Shown here: positions 1-7,058 of the stretch, in pieces
How positions within the stretch are numbered: the first letter of the stretch is position 1
Layout of the letters: every line of letters starts with the position of its first letter
The notes under the pieces: generated by a model
The model's database searches: none
What the model saw: the letters and a program-made list of their open reading frames with translations, nothing else
Told to the model about the DNA's origin: nothing
Source of the DNA: a virus
IMG/VR virus record: IMGVR_UViG_3300005831_000046
Coordinates: 1-33,404 of that record
Length of the DNA: 33,404 bases
Reading direction: 5' to 3' (one strand)
Translations under genes and position numbers: made by a program

Positions 1-21
1 GTATGCTAAGGTTTATAAAAA
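1..21. repeat. left copy of near-identical 21-bp terminal repeat
   Basis: The first 21 bases match the last 21 bases of the window (33384-33404) at 19 of 21 positions; the differences are T for G at positions 2 and 12. Overlapping the two copies completes the plus-strand gene that begins near 33184: its frame continues through the overlap and stops with TAG at 26-28. I read this as the ends of a circular or terminally redundant genome. The two mismatches could be assembly-end errors. Confidence 0.75.
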
Positions 22-24
22 GGA

Positions 25-117
25 TTAGCCTTTCCGCTTCTTCCAATAATCCAATAGCCACGATTTGAGGATAACGTAGTACGGCTTTGTGCAGTGCCGA
101 ATAAACTGCACGAATGT
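25..117 (-). pseudogene. C-terminal remnant of a holin-like gene (paralogue of the gene at 442-798)
   Basis: The minus strand here reads KPYYVILKSWLLDYWKKRKG then a stop, matching the C-terminus of the intact gene at 442-798 (LKSWLLDYWKKRKS). At DNA level about 26 of 32 bases agree (roughly positions 40-71 against 453-484). Upstream of codon KP the frame has no similarity and no plausible start; an in-frame stop lies at 118-120. It is therefore a truncated duplicate, ending convergently on the stop of the plus-strand gene that crosses the window junction. The duplication flanks the plus-strand gene 140-427, suggesting that gene was inserted by recombination at this locus. Confidence 0.6.
89..111 (+). 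promoter_or_regulatory. perfect 7-bp hairpin upstream of the 140-427 gene
   Basis: GTGCAGT (89-95) and ACTGCAC (105-111) form a perfect inverted repeat with a 9-nt loop, 28 nt before the start codon at 140. It could be an operator or an mRNA leader hairpin. There is no following T-run, so a terminator is unlikely. Confidence 0.35.
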
Positions 118-139
118 TTAATTTAAAAACAAAAGTAAA

Positions 140-427
140 ATGGAAGAACAAAAGTTGAATAACGAACCGAACTCGGCATTGCACAAAACCGATGTTAGCC
201 GCAGTTTATTATCATACGAGGAAGCAACCGCCCTTTGTCTAAAAACTAAGTGGAAAGTTACACCCTGCAATTCAGGTGAGCAATGTTGGTGCAGACTAAT
301 AGTTCCCGAAACAGAAATAGAGGATAAGGATGGGAACGAAATTTACATTGCAGGGAGCGGTTGCGTTCCAAAGGTTTATGCTGAACACATAGTCAAGTTA
401 CATAATGAGTCGCTAAATTGCGGCTAA
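140..427 (+). CDS. hypothetical protein, 95 aa, plus-strand orphan
   Basis: One of only two genes on the plus strand. The 95-residue product is soluble-looking with a central Cys cluster (CNSGEQCWCRL, around residues 43-53) and another Cys near residue 75; I do not recognise a family. The start ATG follows an A-rich stretch (aaaaacaaaagtaaa), which is how Bacteroidota translation starts usually look. It is flanked by the holin-like remnant on the left and the intact holin-like gene on the right, ending 14 nt from the latter's stop, so the two are convergent. Its position beside a partial duplication suggests an acquired cargo gene. Function unknown. Confidence 0.65.
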   Translation: MEEQKLNNEPNSALHKTDVSRSLLSYEEATALCLKTKWKVTPCNSGEQCWCRLIVPETEIEDKDGNEIYIAGSGCVPKVYAEHIVKLHNESLNCG

Positions 428-441
428 CTTGCGGCTTTGCG

Positions 442-798
442 CTACGACTTTCGCTTTTTCCAGTAATCTAATAGCCAAGACTTGAGGACACCCACAAGCA
501 GGTATATCCACATCGGGTCTTCGCTGTTTATAACGTCAGCACTTACACCTGACTTTGCCAATATCTCCGCAGCGAATCGAACAAGCACGAACATTATAAT
601 TGAGTGCTGAAACGCCTCTTTCCAATTGTCGCGCACCCAAAACTTCCACGACCATTTAGCGGGTGTTCTATGGGAAGATACTTTCCTGAATGCAGCCGTT
701 ACCGACTTGTAAACAAACCAACCCATTGCAGCGAATGAAAGGGCTGCGAGTAAGTGTTCGGGGGTCATGCCACCGCTTATGTAGTTATAATAGTTCAT
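442..798 (-). CDS. putative holin-like membrane protein, 118 aa
   Basis: The product has probable membrane segments near residues 15-35, 62-82 and 92-108 and a very basic C-terminal tail (YWKKRKS), a layout seen in phage holins and related small membrane proteins. It is the last gene of the rightward-to-leftward virion operon and overlaps the preceding coiled-coil membrane gene by 4 nt (ATGA), so the pair is probably translated together. The holin assignment is an inference from size, topology and position; the endolysin is not adjacent but sits near 23 kb. A truncated copy of its C-terminus is found at 25-117. Confidence 0.5.
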   Translation of the reverse strand: MNYYNYISGGMTPEHLLAALSFAAMGWFVYKSVTAAFRKVSSHRTPAKWSWKFWVRDNWKEAFQHSIIMFVLVRFAAEILAKSGVSADVINSEDPMWIYLLVGVLKSWLLDYWKKRKS

Positions 799-1028
799 TT
801 CTTTTCTATCAAAATATCAATTTTAGACTCAATTCTGTCTATCTTTTTTTCCGTTGTGCGTTGGTTTTCTTGGTGCGCTGCTTGGACTGCTTCAATTGCT
901 GCTAAACGTTTTTTCATATCGCTGCCTTCGTTTCCAATGTGAACGACTAAGGCGAGTATCAAAGTGGAAATTATCCCAATAGCCCATCTTATCCAATTGT
1001 TGGTTTCTACGTTTTTCGGTGCTGCCAT
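795..1028 (-). CDS. small single-TM coiled-coil protein (XhlA-like topology), 77 aa
   Basis: One hydrophobic segment near residues 12-32 (RWAIGIISTLILALVVHI) is followed by a charged heptad-rich helix to the C-terminus. This is the topology of haemolysin XhlA-type lysis accessory proteins, but the similarity is structural, not a recognised signature. I place the start at the ATG at 1028 (MAAPKNVE); a GTG at 1043 would extend it by five residues into the preceding gene. It overlaps the holin-like gene by 4 nt. A role in lysis or membrane anchoring is inferred from context. Confidence 0.55.
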   Translation of the reverse strand: MAAPKNVETNNWIRWAIGIISTLILALVVHIGNEGSDMKKRLAAIEAVQAAHQENQRTTEKKIDRIESKIDILIEKK

Positions 1029-1035
1029 CACTAAA

Positions 1036-1299
1036 TCATTCACGTTCTGCCCCTAATTGTTGTAAAACAAAGTTATCAATCGCGGTGTCGTCAGTTGTCC
1101 AATTAGCCTGAACATCCAACGGAATACCAAGTTTCAATCCTATAGAATTACCGTCCCAATTCTTAATTGGCTCACCGTCTTTGTAAAGAATTGCGACCAA
1201 GGTCAACGCCTCGCCTAAATTTGTCTTGTAATTCGGAATAGACCAATCTACCCCGTTGGCTCCCGAAAGCCCTAAATTAATTGGTTTAATGTTTATCAT
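1036..1299 (-). CDS. hypothetical protein downstream of tail fibre, 87 aa
   Basis: Begins at the ATG at 1299, which overlaps the stop codon of the fibre gene (TAATG); a longer frame to 1341 would overlap the fibre gene by 43 nt and is less likely. The product (MINIKPINLGLSGANG onward) is rich in N, G and aromatic residues, has no membrane segment, and looks like a small beta-rich virion or fibre-associated protein. No family recognised. Coupling to the fibre gene suggests a fibre chaperone or minor tail component. Confidence 0.6.
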   Translation of the reverse strand: MINIKPINLGLSGANGVDWSIPNYKTNLGEALTLVAILYKDGEPIKNWDGNSIGLKLGIPLDVQANWTTDDTAIDNFVLQQLGAERE

Positions 1300-3083
1300 T
1301 AGTTTCGATTTAAGTTTTGTTGTACTCTGAAATAATCCCATCTTGGGCGAGGTTCACCGCCCGCGCTTGCTACTTTGGCAACACCTAAATAAAGTGCTGC
1401 GTGATTTAATGTAGTGATTTTGCTTGATGGCGTTCCCGTTCCCTGAGATACCCCGTTTATCCAAAATTCGCAGGCGTGTGTGGATGCTGCTACTTTGAAT
1501 CTCAACACAAACCAAGTCGAAGTCGCGCTTCCTGAACTTCCGTTGATTGTTACTTGGTTAGAGGTTGTTCTGTATCGGAAAATCCAATTGCCTGAGTTAA
1601 CCCCTTGTTGGCGAGTGATAGCGACTGAATTATCAGGGTTAGGGTTAAAGAAAGAATTGGAAAGTCCAAATATGTCGAAGTAATCTTCAGTACCACTTTG
1701 CGCAAGTGATGCCGTTTGAATTATGAATGTCATATCCAATTCTCCTGCGTCTACCGTCCAACCCGAAGTTGCCCCGACATCCACCGTAGGGCAAATGTGC
1801 GCACGGCCTGAAAACGCCCCCGATGAAGTACCGGGACTTGGAAACGCAAACCCTGGTCTTCCTTCTACCACAGTGTTAGAGTATGAAAAGCCCGCCCCTG
1901 CACCGCTAATATAAGCCGTTAAACCGTCAGGCAATGTTTGTGCATAGAAATCAGTTTCATAAATAAACGAATCGCCAACCGTTGCAAGGTCTGTTCCGCC
2001 CGAAGAAATCACCAAATCCCCTGAACCCAAAACGCTTGTTCCGTTGATGGTCTTAATGTTAGTGCCACTTACTAAGGTAGCTTGCTTGCCTGCTAACGCA
2101 TCAAACACCGCATCTTCTGAAGGTGCGTTTGTGGTTACTCCGTTGGTTATGGTTTGGGTAATGTTTGCGCTTGTGAGGTAGCTTCCCGCTACTTGGTATA
2201 GCGTATCAAAGTAAGTTTTTAGGGTTGCCTTAATATTTGCCCACGTTACCTTTTTAAGCACGTTAGACGCTGCCGAATCAATTAAAGGTATAGTGTCAGC
2301 GTCTACGGGTGTAGTCTTCGCTGTTGCCCCGTGTATTGCGCTGCCTACGTTTCCTGCGTCCGTTACATCTGCCAAGGCTTCGATGCCGTCTAACTTGGTT
2401 TCGTCTGCGGTTGTGAATGACGCTGTGGTATTAGCGAGTACACTTGAATAGGCTTGAACATCTGACCCGATTTGTGCTGCGGTTAAGAGTTTACTTTTTG
2501 GGTTGCCGTCATTTTTGGCGTATAGTTCCCCATCATTGGCAGCCCATAAGCCCGTACTACTTGCGCTTACCGTAGGGTCTGCGCTTTGGTGCTTTAAATG
2601 GATATGACCTGCACCGCCCGTGCCGTTTATATTAACTGAGGTAAACGCGACATTTGTGCCTTCCGTTGCCTTAGTGTTTAACTGCGTTTGAATTGCAGAA
2701 GTAACCCCGTTAAGATATTGAAACTCCGCGTTGGATACCGTGCCATCCGCTATCTTGGCTGCGTCTATGCCCGTGGGTAGGTCACCCGCTGCAATTGTTA
2801 GGCTGTAAAATTCAAGTCCGCTTGCGTCCGCTTTTACCCGCACACCTTTGCCACCTTGTCCTGAATAAGATGCAGGAACATCGGTCAAATCCACAAAAGC
2901 AGATGCCCCACCGCCCGCGCTACCCCAATAGCTTAACGATGTCCATTGTCCCGTGCCGTTACCGACTTTAAATTTACGGGTATCGGTCTCCAAACCAACC
3001 TCGCCATCCGCTAAGATAGGGTTTGAACTTGTCCATTGTGACGCAGTACCGCGCCTTAGTTTTATAGTAATATATCCACTCAT
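1299..3083 (-). CDS. tail fibre / receptor-binding protein with Mtd-like N-terminus and lectin-like C-terminus, 594 aa
   Basis: Residues 1-55 (KLRRGTASQWTSSNPILADG, then VGLETDTRKFKVGNG) match the N-terminal module found on many phage fibres (major tropism determinant N-domain type). Residues about 85-380 are low-complexity fibre shaft with D/G/T-rich repeats (IDAAKIADGTVSNAEFQYLN, QTQLNTK, SAIHGATAK). From about residue 395 there is a beta-sandwich-like region (SFIYETDFYAQTLPDGLTAY, FEFWING-type EFWINGVSQG, ending in YFRVQ) typical of concanavalin/LamG-like carbohydrate-binding folds. It probably binds a host surface glycan. The shaft shares a module with the 1183-residue tail protein at 11231-14782. 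It overlaps the tail terminator gene by 4 nt. Confidence 0.8.
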   Translation of the reverse strand: MSGYITIKLRRGTASQWTSSNPILADGEVGLETDTRKFKVGNGTGQWTSLSYWGSAGGGASAFVDLTDVPASYSGQGGKGVRVKADASGLEFYSLTIAAGDLPTGIDAAKIADGTVSNAEFQYLNGVTSAIQTQLNTKATEGTNVAFTSVNINGTGGAGHIHLKHQSADPTVSASSTGLWAANDGELYAKNDGNPKSKLLTAAQIGSDVQAYSSVLANTTASFTTADETKLDGIEALADVTDAGNVGSAIHGATAKTTPVDADTIPLIDSAASNVLKKVTWANIKATLKTYFDTLYQVAGSYLTSANITQTITNGVTTNAPSEDAVFDALAGKQATLVSGTNIKTINGTSVLGSGDLVISSGGTDLATVGDSFIYETDFYAQTLPDGLTAYISGAGAGFSYSNTVVEGRPGFAFPSPGTSSGAFSGRAHICPTVDVGATSGWTVDAGELDMTFIIQTASLAQSGTEDYFDIFGLSNSFFNPNPDNSVAITRQQGVNSGNWIFRYRTTSNQVTINGSSGSATSTWFVLRFKVAASTHACEFWINGVSQGTGTPSSKITTLNHAALYLGVAKVASAGGEPRPRWDYFRVQQNLNRN

Positions 3084-3613
3084 GAAATGCCCCCATCTAT
3101 TAAGGGTGTAATGTATGTCGAATTATAAAAGCCCCCGTCTATCACTTGAATATCCAAGTCAATTGAAGGGAAGTCGTAATCATTTGAAGGTACAGCGCAA
3201 AAATCCCGTGTAAAAGCCATTTTCGCGTCTATTGAAACAATATGCCCAGCAACTATGTCGGTCTTATCGTCATAAAAAGGCTCTGCGTTTCCGTTTACTT
3301 CCCAATTCACAGATTCGTTTCTGTACACATATTTCAGAGTAGAGATAATGTCCTCCAAAATTGCACCCGTGTCGCTTAATACTTCCACTGTGTCGGAGAA
3401 ATCTTCCTTGTGCCTATCCATTACAGCCAAGGCAAACTGATAAACTATTTCTTTGCCCGACATTCTAAACCCATTGGGGAATACTCTCATTAGAGGGTAC
3501 TCCGCAGGACTTGCAGCAATGTCAGCATCCACCCCAACGAGGACGGACTTAACCATTTTGTGATTAGTTCCCGCTGTTTTGAGGCTTAATATTAGTCGGT
3601 TTTGGCTGCTCAT
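3080..3613 (-). CDS. putative tail terminator / tail completion protein, 177 aa
   Basis: A mixed alpha/beta protein of the size usual for tail terminators (about 130-180 residues). It follows the connector gene and precedes the fibre, and the MSSQNRLILSLKTAG start, the central QFALAVMDRHKED segment and the C-terminal IDLDIQVIDGGFY stretch resemble terminator-like proteins of Bacteroidota siphophages as I remember them. The role would be to cap the tail tube and dock to the connector. Assignment is by context plus general likeness, not by an unambiguous motif. Confidence 0.5.
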   Translation of the reverse strand: MSSQNRLILSLKTAGTNHKMVKSVLVGVDADIAASPAEYPLMRVFPNGFRMSGKEIVYQFALAVMDRHKEDFSDTVEVLSDTGAILEDIISTLKYVYRNESVNWEVNGNAEPFYDDKTDIVAGHIVSIDAKMAFTRDFCAVPSNDYDFPSIDLDIQVIDGGFYNSTYITPLIDGGIS

Positions 3614-3680
3614 TTAGTTTAAGATATTTGCGTAACTTTTGTTCGTCACGCTGTTGCTTCTTAGTCTTTTGGTTCTTCAT
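3564..3680 (-). CDS. possible 38-aa basic small ORF overlapping connector and terminator genes
   Basis: A short frame starting with ATG at 3680, inside the end of the connector gene, runs through the 47-nt gap and ends inside the start of the terminator gene. The product (MKNQKTKKQQRDEQKLRKYL, then KLNEQPKPTN) is strongly charged and helical. The gap between the two long genes is unusual in this tightly packed operon, which supports a real small gene, but both ends overlap other frames. Function unknown. Confidence 0.35.
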   Translation of the reverse strand: MKNQKTKKQQRDEQKLRKYLKLNEQPKPTNIKPQNSGN

Positions 3681-4212
3681 AGTCTCGGCAGTCGCCCCCA
3701 TCATCAAAGAAAAATCCACTAAAAAATTGTGTCCTGCTTGGATTGATTACATCCTGACCGCTTCCCGCGTTAAGATAAAGTGGGTATGTGGTGCTGTTTT
3801 CCAACAAATAAGCCGTTAGTCTATTCCCGTAATACTCCGCTTTATCTTTATAGTGTGTGGCAAGTTTGGTAAGCTGGTCTAAGTCCACGGGATTTGAATT
3901 GTCGCTGTTTCGCGTAGAGATGCTCTTATTCATGAATTTAAAGGTCATAGGTACTGACGCCTCAACTATGATGTAATGAAGCAAGCAAGGGGCAATATAA
4001 TTCGTTATAAGCGTGGTATTGTTTGCGCTTAGAGTACTGGCGTTAATTTGGGTCAAGATTTCATCATAAATGCCCGACCCTATTAAGTCGCGGATATAAA
4101 TATCCTGAGCAGTCCGCATAGCGTTGCGCAACAATTTAGAATCTACGTTATCATCAATGGGGGAATTATCCTTTACCCATTGTTCGTCAATCATGTATGC
4201 AAAATCAGGCAT
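3661..4212 (-). CDS. head-tail connector, DUF6712-like, 183 aa
   Basis: Mostly helical. The start (MPDFAYMIDEQWVKDNSPID), the helix with AMRTAQDIYIRDLIGSGIYD, and the later segment with HYIIVEASVPMTFKFMNKSI fit the head-completion/connector proteins of Bacteroidota phages grouped as DUF6712. It would sit between portal and tail. It overlaps the portal gene by 8 nt, as expected for proteins assembling on each other. Confidence 0.7.
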   Translation of the reverse strand: MPDFAYMIDEQWVKDNSPIDDNVDSKLLRNAMRTAQDIYIRDLIGSGIYDEILTQINASTLSANNTTLITNYIAPCLLHYIIVEASVPMTFKFMNKSISTRNSDNSNPVDLDQLTKLATHYKDKAEYYGNRLTAYLLENSTTYPLYLNAGSGQDVINPSRTQFFSGFFFDDGGDCRDYEEPKD

Positions 4213-6031
4213 TTTTCCTCCTTACTATTACTTGTCTCCATTCGTGACGGCAGGCAGGCTCGTTCACATCTGTATTGGGGTTGTGATACCATCCTCCGCG
4301 CCTTTTCCATACATCATAACCAAGGATAGTGCTTAGTTTGTCTATGTCCTCACGTGAGTATAGTTTGCCTAATTTCATTAAGCGTTGGCAGAACTCGCGC
4401 GACTGACCGCGTAAAGCTGGCGCATCCGCCCTTACATCGTAGCGGTAACGCACAACCAAGGTTTCAATATTTGTGTCCGTGATTTTGATTGCCTTATTTG
4501 TGTAGCTTACTTTCCCCTTTTGGTCTAACACTTTGAGGATTTCCTCTACTTCCTTTTCGGGTATCTTTGTCAGCTCTGAAATGTTTTTCACGTTGGGTTT
4601 TTCGTTGTCCTTAATCGCTGCTATTACCTTGGATTCCTTTTGAGTTAGTTCCTCAAATTCAAAGTGTGTTTCATCATCCCCAAATTGCGCGTAAATTGCA
4701 ATATGCTCGTCTAATGAAGATGTTTCCGCATTGAATGCAGTAGCAGTAGATTTGCCTTCGCCACCGACAACGGGCGGCAATCCTACCAAACTTCGAATTT
4801 CGTTTATGCTTAACTCGTTTAGTACTTTGTTTGCTACCAACGGAGACAAGCTACTGATTGCGTTAATAAGTGCGTCATTGCCTGACGGTGCTTGTTCTTC
4901 GGGAAGTCCCATTTTAACGCGTACTTCGTTTCTGTCAATTACACCCGCTGTGAATAGTTGTGTTACATCTTGCTCGATAGGCTCAAAACGTACCGTTTCA
5001 ACCTTACCCGCTTCGCCCATGGCTTGCAGGAACATAGTATAAACCGAATCCAATCTCTGTTGGTTAGGTCTCACGTATTGACGGTAGAAAATCTCATAAG
5101 CCGTTGCGAGTTCGTTTCTTCCGCCTAATTGACCTTCTTCCTTAATGCCTAACAGCATCGGAGAGGTAACTTGGTGCGCTGTGAATATGTTTTGTTCAAC
5201 CGCCTTAGAAAGTTCCAAGAACATCGTGTCCAATTGGTTTGACGTTAGCGGATTTAATTGTGCGGGGGTTTCGTTGATATCGTTGTAAATAAAGATAATC
5301 GAACCAGCGTTTGAGTCACCCGTGTATGCGTTTTGAAACTTGCGTTTAAACAGACGCGCTTCTTCGGGTGTTGGTTCGCCTTTGAACAACTGCAACATAT
5401 GCCCCGCGGTGAATCCGCTTGCGATGTTGTTTTGGTGGAAGTTGCTAATCCGCGCGTCAATGTCGATGTAGTTTAAAGCAGGATAGTACTCAGGCAAAGG
5501 ATAAACGCCTAACCCCGTGCGGTATTCACGATAGTAAAATATCTGCTTGCCCATTGGCTTCGCGGTGTTGAGGTTAAAAGGCTCGTATGATTCTATGTCT
5601 TCTGCCTTTGCCTTGCTCCAATCCTCTGCATAAAAGTATTCTGTGTGATTTAGAGTCCTTACCTTGGAAAAGTCCATGTGGAAAAATGACGGTTTCCCTA
5701 ATCTGTCATAAAGAACTTCCACCGCAAATCCACCCTGAACTTTTACATCGGTAGTTATTTTGAATCTGAACTCTTGGAAGGTGTCGTATTTGTTCCACTT
5801 TTCAACTCGTGCAGGACTTACACCAGTTACCCCTTCGCCAATGATATACAATACCTTTTGCTGAACGATTGCATTGTGTTTGGCTGACTTATTCAGAAGG
5901 TAGATGAGGTCATCTGGGAATTTGTTTTTTTCGCCATATTCAATAATGCCCTTGGACTTTAACTCCTTAAATTCGGGCATCTTGTTTTCAACGAAGGTCA
6001 AAAACTCCAAGGACTTACTGAGTGATTGCAT
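4205..6031 (-). CDS. portal protein with C-terminal winged-helix-like and Cys/His segments, 608 aa
   Basis: The first ~400 residues are portal-like: a long alpha/beta body, the segment NNIASGFTAGHMLQLFKGEP, then FIYNDINETPAQLNPLTSNQ and the helix LFLELSKAVEQNIFTAHQVT followed by PMLLGI, typical of portal stem and clip regions; position beside capsid and connector genes agrees. After residue ~440 two extra segments follow. Residues 466-510 (ESKVIAAIKDNEKPNV to VLDQKGKVSY) have a helix-turn-helix plus wing pattern. Residues 540-608 contain REFCQRLMKLGKLYSREDI, RRGGWYHN and ACRHEW, a Cys/His/Trp-rich tail I associate with Bacteroidota phage head proteins. The double-stranded DNA passes through the portal, so a DNA-binding appendage would make sense, but that is inference. 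Overlaps the upstream gene by 17 nt. Confidence 0.8.
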   Translation of the reverse strand: MQSLSKSLEFLTFVENKMPEFKELKSKGIIEYGEKNKFPDDLIYLLNKSAKHNAIVQQKVLYIIGEGVTGVSPARVEKWNKYDTFQEFRFKITTDVKVQGGFAVEVLYDRLGKPSFFHMDFSKVRTLNHTEYFYAEDWSKAKAEDIESYEPFNLNTAKPMGKQIFYYREYRTGLGVYPLPEYYPALNYIDIDARISNFHQNNIASGFTAGHMLQLFKGEPTPEEARLFKRKFQNAYTGDSNAGSIIFIYNDINETPAQLNPLTSNQLDTMFLELSKAVEQNIFTAHQVTSPMLLGIKEEGQLGGRNELATAYEIFYRQYVRPNQQRLDSVYTMFLQAMGEAGKVETVRFEPIEQDVTQLFTAGVIDRNEVRVKMGLPEEQAPSGNDALINAISSLSPLVANKVLNELSINEIRSLVGLPPVVGGEGKSTATAFNAETSSLDEHIAIYAQFGDDETHFEFEELTQKESKVIAAIKDNEKPNVKNISELTKIPEKEVEEILKVLDQKGKVSYTNKAIKITDTNIETLVVRYRYDVRADAPALRGQSREFCQRLMKLGKLYSREDIDKLSTILGYDVWKRRGGWYHNPNTDVNEPACRHEWRQVIVRRKNA

Positions 6032-6395
6032 TTACTTTATACTCTTTTGTTATGGTGTTTACAGCGAATGTGTTTTCCGTGTCTTTTACTACGGCAATTC
6101 CTTCCTCTACTACCTCATTTGCCAATGAAGGATTTGTATTACTTGAAGAAGTCTGCGCGTAGATTGTGTATTCATACTCACCGACTGGCAATGTCTTTTG
6201 CGTTGTCGCGCCTTCGGTGAACGTAAACTCGTTATATCTTTCGGTATGGGTTGAAGTGTCGGAAACTAAAAAAGTCCTAATCGCACCCGATACCATGTGT
6301 TTAAACGATATTAAAAAATAAGGGTTCGTAATTGTTACCTTTTCGGTAGCAGTTACGTACATCGTGTTAGATGCCCCCTTGTTAATCGTTATCAT
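6015..6395 (-). CDS. putative virion-associated beta protein, 126 aa
   Basis: I start it at the ATG at 6395 (MITINKGASNTMYVTATEK); the longer frame uses a TTG inside a promoter-like element. The product is a beta-rich, membrane-free protein with PYFLISFKHMVSGAIRTFLV and LPVGEYEYTIYAQTSS, resembling small Bacteroidota phage virion proteins found near the capsid and tube genes. It is the first gene after the tail tube terminator, is preceded by a candidate late promoter, and overlaps the portal gene by 17 nt. Precise role unknown. Confidence 0.6.
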   Translation of the reverse strand: MITINKGASNTMYVTATEKVTITNPYFLISFKHMVSGAIRTFLVSDTSTHTERYNEFTFTEGATTQKTLPVGEYEYTIYAQTSSSNTNPSLANEVVEEGIAVVKDTENTFAVNTITKEYKVNAITQ

Positions 6396-6400
6396 GACTA

Positions 6401-6430
6401 TAAATGTACGATTTCCCAAAATTGCGCTAA
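6401..6430 (-). promoter_or_regulatory. candidate late promoter (GTACATTTA, 11-nt spacer, GCGCAAT) before 6395
   Basis: On the coding strand the order is TATTAGCGCAAT, 11 nt, GTACATTTA, 5 nt, ATG. Plus-strand blocks are TAAATGTAC at 6401-6409 and ATTGCGCTAA at 6421-6430. The same two blocks with the same 11-nt spacing occur before the genes starting at 9151 and 15954. The element lies directly after a terminator, where a new promoter is needed. Because it ends 5 nt before the ATG, transcripts may be leaderless or nearly so. Confidence 0.6.
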
Positions 6431-6431
6431 T

Positions 6432-6461
6432 AAAAAAAGCCCATCACTTGGACGGGCTTTT
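6432..6461 (-). terminator. rho-independent terminator after tail tube gene
   Basis: AAAAGCCC (6435-6442) pairs perfectly with GGGCTTTT (6454-6461) around an 11-nt loop. Read on the minus strand the hairpin is followed by a run of seven T. It lies just downstream of the tube gene's stop at 6477. Confidence 0.9.
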
Positions 6462-6476
6462 CTTTAGTTGTTTAGC

Positions 6477-6992
6477 TTACGCTAATGCGAGAGACGCAAC
6501 AACGGAAGACTGAACTTTCAAAGGCAAATCGGTCTCCTTATGCAAGAAGTTCAAAACGCTTCCTTTGAAGTCGGTGAACGCCTGACCGAAGTTTACTTCT
6601 GATTGCTGGAGTTGCATACCGTAGTCTGCGCCATACAGCCAATAATTATCCTCGGTGTCACGCACAATACATCTCAAACGCGCCTGCGAAAGTAGCTTTA
6701 ATTCGTTACGTTTTGCGGTGCTTAGTTTGTGCAGTCTTACGGTTAAATCCGCCTCATAGTAGGTAGTGCCGTTTTCACTTGAAGGAATAGACCTCCAAGT
6801 TGAAGTTGCGGTTTCCTTTTCGAGTTCGTACTTAAAGTAAACCCTGCTTGATGCAAGTGTATGTGCGGAAACTTCCCCGCTTGATTTGGTTACGGTGTCG
6901 GAAGAGTTGAACTCTACCAAGTAAATTGCTTTTACTCCCCCTGCTTGGTCTTTGCAGTCAAGAGTGAATCCTTGTGTTAATAGGCAAGCCAT
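6477..6992 (-). CDS. major tail tube protein, 171 aa
   Basis: The N-terminus (MACLLTQGFTLDCKDQAGGV, then KAIYLVEFN) and the later VRDTEDNYWLYGADYGMQLQ followed by GQAFTDFKGSVLNFLHKE fit the tail tube proteins of Bacteroidota siphophages: a beta-barrel core with a GxAxxDxKG-type stretch near the end. It would polymerise around the tape measure. The gene is set between two strong terminators, consistent with a separate abundant transcript. Confidence 0.7.
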   Translation of the reverse strand: MACLLTQGFTLDCKDQAGGVKAIYLVEFNSSDTVTKSSGEVSAHTLASSRVYFKYELEKETATSTWRSIPSSENGTTYYEADLTVRLHKLSTAKRNELKLLSQARLRCIVRDTEDNYWLYGADYGMQLQQSEVNFGQAFTDFKGSVLNFLHKETDLPLKVQSSVVASLALA

Positions 6993-7008
6993 GATTTTAA
7001 TGTGTTAT

Positions 7009-7042
7009 AAAAAAGGCGGGCTTTGTGACCCGCCCTTTATTT
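7009..7042. terminator. bidirectional-looking terminator between capsid and tail tube genes
   Basis: GGCGGG (7015-7020) pairs with CCCGCC (7029-7034); A-rich and T-rich flanks extend the stem with one bulged C. T-tracts follow in both orientations (TTTATTTTT on plus, TTTTTTATAA on minus). On the minus strand it ends the capsid transcript. Confidence 0.85.
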
Positions 7043-7058
7043 TTGGTTTTACTTATGG

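Noticed and set aside
1299-3083. Diversity-generating retroelement, because the fibre has an Mtd-type N-terminus
   Set aside because: No reverse transcriptase gene and no template/variable repeat pair could be seen in the window.
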